A DNA stretch of 61,589 nt from an uncultured Bacteroidales bacterium (GTDB lineage Bacteria > Bacteroidota > Bacteroidia > Bacteroidales > Muribaculaceae), in assembly GCA_902786725.1 (NCBI GenBank), contig CADADP010000013.1, positions 1-61,589 of the forward strand, given 5' to 3'. Below, piece by piece: positions 1 to 8,608 of this stretch. The notes under the pieces were generated by a model. The model was not told where the DNA came from. It searched no databases and saw only the letters and a list, made by a program, of their open reading frames with translations. How positions within the stretch are numbered: the first letter of the stretch is position 1; each line of letters opens with the position of its first letter. A program made the translations under genes and the position numbers.

Positions 1-121
1 TCAAAAACATATTACTCAGATTCAAAGAAGTGGGAAGATTTCTATAGACCCATAAAGTGTGATTAATAGTCTTCGTTGACAAATTCCAATTTATCGGACC
101 GCTATATCATATAGCAGCGGC

Positions 122-571
122 CTATCTCGAAATCCCTTGTTGGAACTTCTGTATTCGTCCATCGTATCTGCCATCGGCAATGTCGTGGACTTCATGGTCG
201 GCACGTCTCAGTTCGGTGGCGTTGAACTTGCCCAAGGTGCTTGCCAGCCAGACAAACCAGTCTGCCACCTGCTTCAAGGTGGCACTGGCAAGGTCGGCAA
301 ACATCTTCAAGTAGTGCTTGATGGCGTATGACTCGTTGTCCCAGAAGATGTCACCATGCTTGCCGCCACGACCTCCGAAACCAGAATAGGCAAAGTCCTG
401 AATGGCCTTGATGCAGAACTGCAAGCCCTCGCCAATGCGGTAGATATAGGCAGACATGGCAAAGAACATCGGGTCTTGCCAATTACCACGCTCCCTGATG
501 GTGTAGAAGTCCCGCAGCGTTTCGTCGGCTGAAAGCCGGGGCGCGGTCGCCATTCGGCGATTGAGACTCAC
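122..571 (-). CDS. Unrecognised 149-residue protein downstream of the terminase gene
   Basis: I do not recognise this protein. It starts at ATG 571 (a second ATG lies at 553) and has no signal peptide. It is rich in aromatic residues, with a Gly-rich patch (FGGRGGKHG) near the middle and one moderately hydrophobic stretch around residues 90-112 that contains ADWFVWLAS and could be an amphipathic helix. It lies 42 nt downstream of the terminase gene on the same strand, with no promoter or terminator evident between them, so it is probably cotranscribed and part of the same phage-like element. It could be a small structural or packaging-associated protein, but nothing in the sequence proves that. 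The coding call rests on its length, its natural-looking composition and its position. Confidence 0.55.
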   Translation of the reverse strand: MSLNRRMATAPRLSADETLRDFYTIRERGNWQDPMFFAMSAYIYRIGEGLQFCIKAIQDFAYSGFGGRGGKHGDIFWDNESYAIKHYLKMFADLASATLKQVADWFVWLASTLGKFNATELRRADHEVHDIADGRYDGRIQKFQQGISR

Positions 572-613
572 CGCAACTTGTGTTCATAATCCTTCCCGCC
601 AAGCGCCACTCGC

Positions 614-2599
614 TCAGATAAAGTCCTCCACACGTAGCGGATGCAAGTGACGCCTCAGCCGCTGCTCGTTCAGCTCACGCACCACAGCCATCCCTATCGC
701 GCGAGTCATCAGGATGTCGTCGTGACGCCCACGCTTCGCTCCGTACCCGCCGTTCTGCTTCACCTCATACCAACTCATCTCATTCACCGCCTCCATGTCG
801 CGCTCCACATACAGACCGTCGCGCACACACTCTATCAGACCACTCACAGCTCCCTGCTTCGTCTCGCGGTTAGTCTGGAAACCGGCCCGGTTGGTCTTGG
901 GGCGCCGATACACGTTGCCGTAGTGGCGCGATATCACGTCCAGCACAAACTCGCTGCTGTCGCCCTCTGTGTATTCGCTCTCCAGCGTATTGCTCTCCAC
1001 CACCAGCAGGGCGTTATTGTAGAATCGTGCCACCTGTGCCGACTTCCACGCCAGCAGGTCGTGGTCGATATGACCGCGCCACTGCGCCACCACTTCGGGC
1101 TTGCTGTCGTAACTCTCTCCGCGGTCTATCACGCTTATCACAGAGTAGTCGGCCTTGTCGCTGCGGCCGCCCACATCCACAGTCACCACCCACCGGCTTT
1201 TCACCACACTCGCCTCGGGCCATTGCCACACGGCCATCTTACCTGTCTCGCTCTCCGCCCAGCGAACATTCTTTAGCGTCTTGTAATCGCCGCTCACCTC
1301 ACCGCGCGCAATAGGCTCTCTGCAACTGCGCCCGAACCTCACCAGCTGATTCATGTCAAACACGTTGCGCCCGGTGTTGCTGAACGCCTCTATATCGTTA
1401 CTCGGGAACTCGGCCTTCATCTGCGCGTGGCTCTGATACTCGCGTCGCTTGTGATGATACCAGTTGATCATCTCCAGCGTACACCCGTCTTTCTCCCACA
1501 AGTCGCGCTCATACTCGTCCATATCGCCCCACAACTGTGCCGCGTCGGCCACCGGCCTGCGATACAGCTCTATCTCATACCACGGCACAAACACTGCCTC
1601 CTTGTCGCTCTCGCCGGCTCGCGCGCGTAGCCACTCTGTGTGGAAAAAGTTCCCCATTCCGTTGGCTGTGGATTCATACACTATCACCGTGTCGGGCTTC
1701 ATCTCCACAGTGCCGCTCACGCTCCGCACCACGTCTTCGGGGTTGTGGCGGTCGGTCTCGGGCCAAAAACCCACCTCGGTCAGGTGAGCCATGCTCAGGT
1801 CATATCCGCGTACCGACTCCTGACTCTGAGCCGAGCCCATCATCACCACGCATCCGCGTCCGCTTATCACGCTCGCGTTTTTGCTCCCCTCAAAACTGCT
1901 GAAGCGCATCGCCGTGCCCTCTGGCAGAAGCTCCGTGGGATAGTTTGACAGCAGTCGGCTATAGATGCCTTTAATCGCTGAGGCTGTGTCGCGCAAGTGA
2001 CCGCAAATAAGACTGTTCCAGTTCTTGTGGAGCATTATCTGTATCCACGCCATATACATCTGCACAAGCGTGCTGCCACCCCACTGGCGGGCCTTGAGCA
2101 ATATCACTCTCACAGGAGCACCCGCCGTGCGCTGTCTTTCCAGCACACTCAGCAGTCGCCGCTGAGCGCGATTCAGAATCAGCGGTATCTCCTTGCCGCT
2201 CACCTTGTCGCGGATCTTCACGCACCGGGCGCACCAGTACTCAAAGTCGTAGCGCATTCGGGCGCGGGCAAAAGCGCCCTTCGAGTCGAACACTCGACGC
2301 GGCTCGCTCTCTATCATCGCCACAGGCACGCGGTAGCGCTCACCTCGCACGCTCCGCTCACGGCGCTCACCGTAGCTGCCCACACCCTTCACCGGGTCAT
2401 ACGCTTCGCTCTCCTTCCTCAGCGCTTCGTTGCGCCGCTCGTTCTCGGCCAGCACCGCCGCCAGCCTGTCTGCGTCCGCCACGCTTGCGCCGCTCTCCAC
2501 TGGGCGGTTCATCGCGCCGTTCGCCGCATTGCCACTCATTGCCTCCGGCATTCCGGCGCCCCTGTGGCTTGCTACCCCTATTTTCACATTTTGTGCCAT
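614..2599 (-). CDS. Phage terminase large subunit (TerL), ATPase-nuclease
   Basis: This is the DNA-packaging motor of a tailed phage: an N-terminal ATPase pumps DNA into the prohead and a C-terminal RNase H-fold nuclease cuts the concatemer. In the 661-residue protein I see a terminase-type Walker A variant LLKARQWGGST at about 167-177, a Walker B-like segment ending in TEV near 276, and a coupling motif YESTANGMGN near 308-317. The nuclease acids are D475 (VTVDVGG), E535 (VVESN) and the DD pair in GRHDDI near 627. The frame also contains an ATG at 2632, but the promoter -7 box lies at 2630-2637, so transcription begins downstream of it and ATG 2599 (MAQNVKIG) is the start. The first 90 residues are charged linker. 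No small terminase, portal or capsid gene is visible; the element continues beyond the left edge or is a remnant. Confidence 0.9.
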   Translation of the reverse strand: MAQNVKIGVASHRGAGMPEAMSGNAANGAMNRPVESGASVADADRLAAVLAENERRNEALRKESEAYDPVKGVGSYGERRERSVRGERYRVPVAMIESEPRRVFDSKGAFARARMRYDFEYWCARCVKIRDKVSGKEIPLILNRAQRRLLSVLERQRTAGAPVRVILLKARQWGGSTLVQMYMAWIQIMLHKNWNSLICGHLRDTASAIKGIYSRLLSNYPTELLPEGTAMRFSSFEGSKNASVISGRGCVVMMGSAQSQESVRGYDLSMAHLTEVGFWPETDRHNPEDVVRSVSGTVEMKPDTVIVYESTANGMGNFFHTEWLRARAGESDKEAVFVPWYEIELYRRPVADAAQLWGDMDEYERDLWEKDGCTLEMINWYHHKRREYQSHAQMKAEFPSNDIEAFSNTGRNVFDMNQLVRFGRSCREPIARGEVSGDYKTLKNVRWAESETGKMAVWQWPEASVVKSRWVVTVDVGGRSDKADYSVISVIDRGESYDSKPEVVAQWRGHIDHDLLAWKSAQVARFYNNALLVVESNTLESEYTEGDSSEFVLDVISRHYGNVYRRPKTNRAGFQTNRETKQGAVSGLIECVRDGLYVERDMEAVNEMSWYEVKQNGGYGAKRGRHDDILMTRAIGMAVVRELNEQRLRRHLHPLRVEDFI

Positions 2600-2628
2600 A
2601 ACTCTGCTCGTTTTTCCGTTTTCTCGAT

Positions 2629-2677
2629 GCAAAGTTATGGCACATTAGCCCGCTTGTCAATGTCAATTTCTACATTC
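2629..2677 (-). promoter_or_regulatory. Promoter/operator of the terminase gene, shared with the polyvalent operon
   Basis: Read on the minus strand, this 49-bp site has the block GAATGTAGAAAT directly followed by TGACATTGAC (TTGA is the -33 element), 18 spacer bases, and TAACTTTGC containing the -7 box. TTGA to TAACTTTG is 19 bp, the usual Bacteroidales spacing. The same arrangement occurs at 48654-48702. It fixes the terminase start at 2599. Confidence 0.75.
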
Positions 2678-2793
2678 GTTTCATCCCCTCGTCACCACCG
2701 CCTTTCAGGGCTCTCATCACATCTCCGTGTCGCCCATCTGCTCCGCCCCTTCGCGGTGCTGCCATTCACTGTTTTTCGGGCATTTCCGGTGTC

Positions 2794-4212
2794 TCACTTC
2801 ACAAGGAAATAAGCGCTCATTGGCTCCAGAACACAGCGCAGCGTGCCTTTCTTCACCTGAAATCGCTGCTTGGTCACCGTGTCGGTATATTTACCGTTGG
2901 CTATGCTCACGCCCAGGCTCACATCGGCCGCCTGCTCGTCCAGGTTAATCACCACCGCGGCCTTGGACCCGCGCTCCACTATTATCTGCTTGCCGTTCTC
3001 GCTGAGTATGATGTTCTCAGGCTCCGAAGCGAAGCGGTGACGGAACTCGTTGGCAGCGCGCACCACAGGGTGCTTAAACTCATCGTTGCCCACCTTGCCT
3101 ATCTCGTTGTCGCCCCAGTAGTTCTCTCGTGTGCTGCCGTGAGGACGTGAGTAGAATAGGGGAGTGCCCCACTGGCGAGCGGTCAGGAACACCCAGCCCA
3201 GACGTATCAACTCGTCGGGCATCCCGGCCGACGCGTGCTCGTTGCAGTAGGTGTCGTGCGATTCCACCCAGGTCACCAGATGCGCCGGATCCACACTGCT
3301 GTGCCACGTCAGCAGGTTGTCGGCCTTAGCGTTATGCTTGTTCAGCACGTTGCGTAGAACCCATCCGTAGTTACTGGCCGTCAGGTCAAAGTATTCGGCA
3401 TATCCCTTCTCGGGCACGTTCTTGTCCTGTAGCACTTCGCCGTAGATAAACAGCTGGTCGCGTGGCACTGCCAGCGACAGTCCTTTCACTGGCTTGCGCC
3501 CCATCGCCACGTCCCAGAAGTCGTTCTGCTTCGACTTGGGGTCCAGTGGGTCGCTCGGCAGACCTATGTGCTTGGCCGTGTCGTAGCGGAATCCGCGAGC
3601 GCCGCATGCCAGCACGTCATTCACAAATTGCATGTAATAGTACTGGAAATCAGGGTTCTCTGTGTTCACGTCGGGCAACCTGCCCATCTGCCCCGTGGTG
3701 CACTGATAGCGGTCGTTATAATCGAAAATCTCCCACAATCCGTTGGCGTGGAACAGGTTCTCTCGGCCACCCACAGCGCTGTCCAGTCGCGCGTTGATAT
3801 GACTGCGGTCTATCACCGTGTGGTTAGGCAACACATCCACTATCACACGAAGCCCCAGCTTGCTGGCCTCGGCGCACATCGCCTTAAATTCATCGCGAGT
3901 GCCCAGTTGATAGTTGCCTATTGTCCAGTCCGTGGGCTGGTAGTGGAAATACCACTTGCCTTTGCCGAACAGCTGCCTGCCGCCGCCATCACCCACATAA
4001 CACTCATTGATGGGCGACGTCTGAACAATTGTGTAACCGGCATCCTTTATCTCCTGCAGATGCTCGCGTATCGTGTTGAACGACCACGTCCATGCGTGCA
4101 GAATTATCTCGTTATTACCACTTGCGGCAGGCGCTTCAGCGGCCTCACTCGCCGTGTGTGTCATTAGCATCGCGGCCACAGCCACGGCCATCAGTCTCAA
4201 AAATCGTGTCAT
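2794..4212 (-). CDS. Secreted alpha-amylase, glycoside hydrolase family 13
   Basis: Endo-acting alpha-1,4-glucan hydrolase, 472 residues, exported by an N-terminal signal peptide (about residues 1-25, cleavage near SEAAEA). The (beta/alpha)8 GH13 landmarks are all present: region I DVLPNH at 126-131, the nucleophile D211 in GFRYDTAKH, the acid/base E259 in IYGEVL, and the transition-state stabiliser D320 in VESHDT. A C-terminal beta domain follows from about 385 to the end. No lipobox or T9SS tail is seen, so it is probably periplasmic or released. It stands alone, flanked by about 145 bp upstream and 160 bp downstream, with no SusCD partners. Upstream on the minus strand is a weak promoter-like pair (TTGC, 19 bp, GAAATTTG). 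Substrate specificity within GH13 (starch or glycogen-like glucan) is inferred. Confidence 0.9.
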   Translation of the reverse strand: MTRFLRLMAVAVAAMLMTHTASEAAEAPAASGNNEIILHAWTWSFNTIREHLQEIKDAGYTIVQTSPINECYVGDGGGRQLFGKGKWYFHYQPTDWTIGNYQLGTRDEFKAMCAEASKLGLRVIVDVLPNHTVIDRSHINARLDSAVGGRENLFHANGLWEIFDYNDRYQCTTGQMGRLPDVNTENPDFQYYYMQFVNDVLACGARGFRYDTAKHIGLPSDPLDPKSKQNDFWDVAMGRKPVKGLSLAVPRDQLFIYGEVLQDKNVPEKGYAEYFDLTASNYGWVLRNVLNKHNAKADNLLTWHSSVDPAHLVTWVESHDTYCNEHASAGMPDELIRLGWVFLTARQWGTPLFYSRPHGSTRENYWGDNEIGKVGNDEFKHPVVRAANEFRHRFASEPENIILSENGKQIIVERGSKAAVVINLDEQAADVSLGVSIANGKYTDTVTKQRFQVKKGTLRCVLEPMSAYFLVK

Positions 4213-4357
4213 ATCGTTTCTTGCTTATGATTAGTGTTAGATATTAGTCGCTTTCAGTGTTAAGATGCTTTTCTTTCTGTTACAAATTTCGCTATTTCCA
4301 CCGACTTATGCAAGCATTCGCCTCTATTTGTCTCACGCCGAGTAATCGGTGACGCGC

Positions 4358-6454
4358 TCAACTGATGCGCGACCAGTTCACGTTCTTGTCGAACAGAAAA
4401 CGCAACTCCCGGTCAAGTGCGGCTCCATCGGCCGACGACAATTCGGGGTCCGCCGTCAGCACATCTTCTGCGTCGTCGCGCGCCAGTTGCAATATCTGGC
4501 CGTCGGTGGCAAGGCTGGCTATGCGCAGGTTAATGGGAATGCCGCTTTGCTGGGTACCCTCTAAGTCGCCGGGGCCGCGCAAGCGCATATCCTCCTCGGC
4601 CACCACAAAACCGTCCGACGTCTGTGTCATAACCTCCAGCCGGTGACGCGTGTCGCGCGACAACTGGTACTTCGACATCAAGATGCAATAACTCTGGTCC
4701 GCGCCACGACCCACGCGACCTCTGAGCTGGTGCAACTGCGACAGCCCAAAACGCTCAGCGTTCTCTATCAGCATCACACTCGCGTTGGGCACGTTCACTC
4801 CCACCTCTATCACCGTGGTGGCCACCAGTATCTGGGCCTTGCCACTCACAAACAGCCCCATCTGGTAGTCCTTCTCGGCCGGCTTCATCCGACCGTGAAC
4901 ATAACACACGTTATAGTGGGGAAAGGTCTCCTTAATCAGCTCATAACCTTCTTCCAGCGCCTTCAAATCGCTCTTCTCGCTCTCTTCAATCAGCGGATAC
5001 ACGATATATGCCTGCCGACCTTTCTTCAGCTCGCCGCCCACAAACCGATACACTTTCTCATGGTCTTCCTCATAGCGCAGATATGTGTTCACCGGCTTCC
5101 GACCGGGGGGCAATTCGTCTATCACGCTCACGTCCAGGTCGCCATACACGGTCATTGCCAGTGTCCTTGGTATGGGGGTGGCTGTCATCACCAGCACGTG
5201 GGGCGCTACCGTGTTCTTGCGCCACAACTTAGCGCGCTGGGCCACACCGAAGCGGTGCTGCTCGTCGATTACAGCCAGCGCCAGATTGCGGAATTGCACC
5301 GTGTCTTCTATCAGGGCATGTGTGCCCACCAGAATTTGTAACTCGCCGTTTGTGAGCCGCTCGTGGATGCTGTCGCGCTCTTTCTTGCGTGTGCTGCCCG
5401 TGAGCAGTGCCACGCTCACCCCTATCGCTCCGGCCATCTCGCTGATGGTGCGGTAGTGCTGTGTGGCCAGTATCTCGGTCGGCGCCATGATACAGGCCTG
5501 AAAGCCGTTGTCTATGGCCAGAAGCATGGTCATGAACGCCACTATGGTCTTGCCGCTACCCACATCGCCCTGCAGTAGCCTGTTCATCTGCCGTCCGCTC
5601 CCCAGGTCTGCCCTGATTTCCTTTATCACTCGCTTCTGCGCGCCCGTGAGCGAAAATTGCAGGTGATTGTTGTAGAAGTCCATAAAATAACTGCCCACGC
5701 GCGAAAACACCATGCCGGGCAACTTGTCGTTGCGGCTCTTCACGTATCGCAGTATGTTCAGCTGCAAGAAGAACAGCTCCTCATATTTGAGCCTGAACTG
5801 CGCCCGTTGCAGGCTGGCCACATCGGTGGGGCGGTGGATGTTCACCAGCGACTCCGCCAGCGGCATCAGTTTGCGCTTGCTCAGCAACCACCCTGGCAGT
5901 GTGTCCTTGATGTTGCTCACTACCGGCATCTCCAGCAGGGTCTCTACGAGCTTGCTTATCGAGCGAGAGGTGAATGAGCGGTTGCGCAGTTTGTCGGTCA
6001 GGTTATACACTCCCTGCAAGCCCGCAGGCCCGGCCGACGGATTATATAAGTCCACCTCGGGGTGGGCTATGCTGTAATGGTTCTTAAACAGTTGTGGCTT
6101 CCCGAATATCACGTATTCCACACCGGTACGATAACTCTCCTGAATGGCCTTCACTCGGTTGAACCACACCACCTCTATCGTTCCGGTGCCGTCGGTAAAC
6201 AGTGCGTTAAGCCGACGCCGAGCCCCCTCGCCCTGTGGCGTGAACGCCAAGAAGCGACCTCGCAACTGGATGTACGGCATATCGCCCTGTAAGTCGCTGA
6301 TGCGATGCACCGTAGAGCGATCCACATAGCGGAACGGGAAATAGTACAGCAGGTCATAGTAGGTGTGGATATCCAGCTCTTTCGCAAGCAGTTCCGAACG
6401 CTTCGGACCAACGCCGCGCAAATATTTTATGTCGAGCTTGGCCAGACTATTCAT
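4358..6454 (-). CDS. recG: ATP-dependent DNA helicase RecG
   Basis: Superfamily 2 helicase that remodels stalled replication forks and branch-migrates Holliday junctions in the cytoplasm. The 698-residue length is normal. The order is: N-terminal wedge/OB domain (about 1-250), Walker A GDVGSGKT at 296-303, the RecG-type Walker B DEQH at 397-400, helicase motif TATPIPRT, and the C-terminal motifs QLRGRVGRG and LRGPGD typical of RecG. Its start overlaps the ispD stop by 8 bp, so ispD and recG are translationally coupled and share the promoter in front of ispD. A 145-bp gap separates it from the downstream amylase gene. Confidence 0.97.
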   Translation of the reverse strand: MNSLAKLDIKYLRGVGPKRSELLAKELDIHTYYDLLYYFPFRYVDRSTVHRISDLQGDMPYIQLRGRFLAFTPQGEGARRRLNALFTDGTGTIEVVWFNRVKAIQESYRTGVEYVIFGKPQLFKNHYSIAHPEVDLYNPSAGPAGLQGVYNLTDKLRNRSFTSRSISKLVETLLEMPVVSNIKDTLPGWLLSKRKLMPLAESLVNIHRPTDVASLQRAQFRLKYEELFFLQLNILRYVKSRNDKLPGMVFSRVGSYFMDFYNNHLQFSLTGAQKRVIKEIRADLGSGRQMNRLLQGDVGSGKTIVAFMTMLLAIDNGFQACIMAPTEILATQHYRTISEMAGAIGVSVALLTGSTRKKERDSIHERLTNGELQILVGTHALIEDTVQFRNLALAVIDEQHRFGVAQRAKLWRKNTVAPHVLVMTATPIPRTLAMTVYGDLDVSVIDELPPGRKPVNTYLRYEEDHEKVYRFVGGELKKGRQAYIVYPLIEESEKSDLKALEEGYELIKETFPHYNVCYVHGRMKPAEKDYQMGLFVSGKAQILVATTVIEVGVNVPNASVMLIENAERFGLSQLHQLRGRVGRGADQSYCILMSKYQLSRDTRHRLEVMTQTSDGFVVAEEDMRLRGPGDLEGTQQSGIPINLRIASLATDGQILQLARDDAEDVLTADPELSSADGAALDRELRFLFDKNVNWSRIS

Positions 6455-7124
6455 CGCGCAGATACATTTCAGCTATCTCCAGATCATCGGGGACGGTAAT
6501 CTTCAGGTTTCGGGTCTCTCCGGCCGATAGATGTACTTTATTGCCGGCGCGCTCCCACACCGACGCGTCGTCGGTAAACGTGGGATCATACGCCTGTTCG
6601 TATGCCTTAATCAGCAGCTCGGCCTTGAACACCTGTGGGGTCTGCACGGCACGTAGCGTGGCTCTATTCAGTGCCTTGTTTTCGCTATCTGTCACCTGGC
6701 GTATCGAGTCGGTTACCGGCACCACCGGCACCGCCGACCCGTATCGCCGACCCTCGTCCACGGCCTGCCGTATCACTGCCTCCGACACCAGCGGGCGCAC
6801 TCCGTCGTGAACCGCTATCAGGTCATCGGCAGCCGGCGAAATGATCCCCAGTGCGTTCTTCACCGAGTGGAAACGGCTCTCGCCACCGGCCACAAGCCTA
6901 TGATTAATCATGCCGGTCTTGTTACCCACCATGCTTCGCCACAGACTAATCTGATGCTCAGGCAGCGCCACTATTATCTCCACGTCGGGCTTGAGCGCCG
7001 CGTGAAACGCTCTGATTGAATGCCACAAAACCGGCTCGCCGCCCAACTCCAGAAACTGCTTGGGCACCGACGACCCGAACCGACTTCCGCTACCGCCGGC
7101 CACTATTATAACCCATGTCTTCAT
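6447..7124 (-). CDS. ispD: 2-C-methyl-D-erythritol 4-phosphate cytidylyltransferase (IspD)
   Basis: Transfers CMP from CTP to methylerythritol phosphate, the third step of the non-mevalonate isoprenoid pathway. The nucleotide-binding loop AGGSGSRFG with the following PKQF lies near residues 8-21, and DGVRPL and a late TDDAS also fit the family. The frame could be extended to 7160, but the promoter -7 box occupies 7130-7137, so ATG 7124 (MKTWVIIVAGG) is the start, giving 225 residues, the usual size. The predicted transcription start is within a few bases of this ATG, so the mRNA may be nearly leaderless. It is followed by recG with an 8-bp overlap. Confidence 0.95.
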   Translation of the reverse strand: MKTWVIIVAGGSGSRFGSSVPKQFLELGGEPVLWHSIRAFHAALKPDVEIIVALPEHQISLWRSMVGNKTGMINHRLVAGGESRFHSVKNALGIISPAADDLIAVHDGVRPLVSEAVIRQAVDEGRRYGSAVPVVPVTDSIRQVTDSENKALNRATLRAVQTPQVFKAELLIKAYEQAYDPTFTDDASVWERAGNKVHLSAGETRNLKITVPDDLEIAEMYLRDE

Positions 7125-7129
7125 ACTTG

Positions 7130-7161
7130 CAAATTTAATAATTCCCCCAGAAACATCCAAA
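7130..7161 (-). promoter_or_regulatory. Promoter of ispD-recG
   Basis: On the minus strand, TTTG (7158-7161), a 20-bp spacer and TAAATTTG (7130-7137) match the Bacteroidales consensus exactly. The -7 box ends only 5 bp before the ispD ATG, which implies a leaderless or near-leaderless transcript. Confidence 0.7.
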
Positions 7162-7183
7162 TCTCTCCTGCCGGTACTTCTTC

Positions 7184-8074
7184 CTATTCCAGCACCGGCG
7201 ACGACTTGCTGCTCAGCTTAGTCGATGTCTCCTTTTTCTCCTTCGCCGGCCACTTCGCCCGCGACAGAGGCAACGTGTAGTAGATGCTGAACATTGTGGC
7301 CAGCGTCGAGGTCCGTGTGCCATAGCCGGGTATATACCACGGGTCGCTGTTTTCGGTCTTCTTGTACTTGAACAGTCCGTGGTACTTCAGCTGCCACCCG
7401 GCCGAAATGGGACCCCACAACTTTATGCGCAGCCCCAGCACAGCCTCTCCCCAGATGGCGTGTGAGCGCTGGCTCATGATGGTCGGGTGATGGCTCTCGC
7501 GCCAGTAGGTCTCGTTGACAGTGGCATCGTAGATGTCATACTTGAACGTGCTCGCGCCCAGCCTCACACCCAGAAACATCTGGTAATCGGGCGTCTTTTT
7601 GAACAGGAAGTTATAGTTCGCTCCTATCCTCACGTAGGGTGACACGTGGCATTTGTATGTGTAGCTCTCGTCATCCGGCGTGCTCAATGCGCGACCTATC
7701 CCCACTTCCAGCACCGGTTGCAGGCGGTTCCACATATTCAGTGTGGCGCTCACATCCACTCCGCCATATTTCTGCCCGAAAGCCATCAGCAGCGGGTCCA
7801 GAATATTCACTCCCAGTGTAACATCGGTCAGTAGCGGATACCGCGGATAAATCCGCCTCAGTGAGTCCTTGCGCTCTTGTGCCTTGGCCGAGGCCGTGTC
7901 GCCTGTCACATACTGCTTGATAATCTCTTCGCTGGTGCCCTTGGGTGGTGTGAGCACGGTATTGGTCTGCGGACGCACAGGCGAAATTCGCCTCAGCGAG
8001 TCGGCCACGTGCTGCGCCGTGATGCTCGTCACAGCACACGCCACAGTCAGCAATATGGACATCGCTCGTCTCAT
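7184..8074 (-). CDS. DUF6048 family envelope protein, probable outer-membrane beta-barrel
   Basis: Conserved Bacteroidales protein of unknown function. ATG 8074 (MRRAMSILLTVACA) gives a 296-residue precursor with a signal peptide ending near ITAQ; an in-frame ATG at 8101 would overlap the upstream gene by 26 bp. A 60-residue charged linker with two DSLRRI repeats precedes a region of alternating hydrophobic strands (for example VGIGRALS and VRIGANYNFLF) and ends with an aromatic strand FSIYYTLPLS, as in outer-membrane barrels. One base separates it from the stop of the DUF6452 lipoprotein gene, a pairing I know from other Bacteroidales, so the two products probably act together at the outer membrane. 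The basic Ser/Lys C-terminal tail is unusual for a barrel. Confidence 0.75.
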   Translation of the reverse strand: MRRAMSILLTVACAVTSITAQHVADSLRRISPVRPQTNTVLTPPKGTSEEIIKQYVTGDTASAKAQERKDSLRRIYPRYPLLTDVTLGVNILDPLLMAFGQKYGGVDVSATLNMWNRLQPVLEVGIGRALSTPDDESYTYKCHVSPYVRIGANYNFLFKKTPDYQMFLGVRLGASTFKYDIYDATVNETYWRESHHPTIMSQRSHAIWGEAVLGLRIKLWGPISAGWQLKYHGLFKYKKTENSDPWYIPGYGTRTSTLATMFSIYYTLPLSRAKWPAKEKKETSTKLSSKSSPVLE

Positions 8075-8075
8075 C

Positions 8076-8588
8076 TCATTCGCTATCGCTTGTCGTCTCA
8101 CTCGCCTTCAGCGCGTCAGGGTCATAGTAGATTCTCACCGACACACGATCCACGTTGGTAATCAGCGGGTCGGCTATCTCCACTTGGTTTATCACGTGCT
8201 GTGTGTGCTCATACGATGTTATATTATAAAAGAACGTTACGCCACAGTCCTCCGACACAAAGTAGGGCACCGCCTCATAGTGCATGGTCAGTGTGTCGCT
8301 CACGTGGTCCAAGTCGGTGTAGTCTATCACAAACCTTGTTTCGTCGGCGCTGGGCCGCAGTGGCAAGTAGAATTCCGACACAGTGCTCGTATCCACTATC
8401 ATGCTGTCGCCGGGCGCGCCTATTCCATACACCGCCAGATTCGACACCGATGTCTTCTCGTTGGTACCCACCTTGTACATCACGGCGTGGGGTAGGGCAC
8501 GCGAACCGTCGGTGCAGCCGTCGCTGTTACACGCGCTCAATATCGCGGCTATCACTATCAGTGGCAATATTTTCAGCAGATGCTTCAC
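8076..8588 (-). CDS. DUF6452 family lipoprotein
   Basis: A 170-residue lipoprotein: the signal peptide MKHLLKILPLIVIAAILSAC carries the lipobox LSAC, so Cys20 is the likely lipidated residue. The mature protein is rich in beta-type sequence with several conserved-looking Cys (C19/C24 area and C115 in SEDCGV). Function unknown. It is the first gene of a two-gene unit with the DUF6048 protein (stop and next start are 1 bp apart) and follows the GT2 gene by 20 bp on the same strand, so all of 7184-10092 could be one transcript. Family assignment is from memory of the sequence and its neighbour. Confidence 0.75.
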   Translation of the reverse strand: MKHLLKILPLIVIAAILSACNSDGCTDGSRALPHAVMYKVGTNEKTSVSNLAVYGIGAPGDSMIVDTSTVSEFYLPLRPSADETRFVIDYTDLDHVSDTLTMHYEAVPYFVSEDCGVTFFYNITSYEHTQHVINQVEIADPLITNVDRVSVRIYYDPDALKASETTSDSE

Positions 8589-8608
8589 TGTTTGCTCTCG
8601 GTCGTTGC

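Noticed and set aside
641-1276. 211-residue plus-strand open frame opposite the terminase gene
   Set aside because: Lies wholly within the terminase gene, whose ATPase and nuclease motifs are clear; its composition is that of an antisense frame.
2794-4212. Starch utilisation (Sus) locus around the alpha-amylase
   Set aside because: No SusC, SusD or regulator genes nearby; the next genes are recG and ispD.
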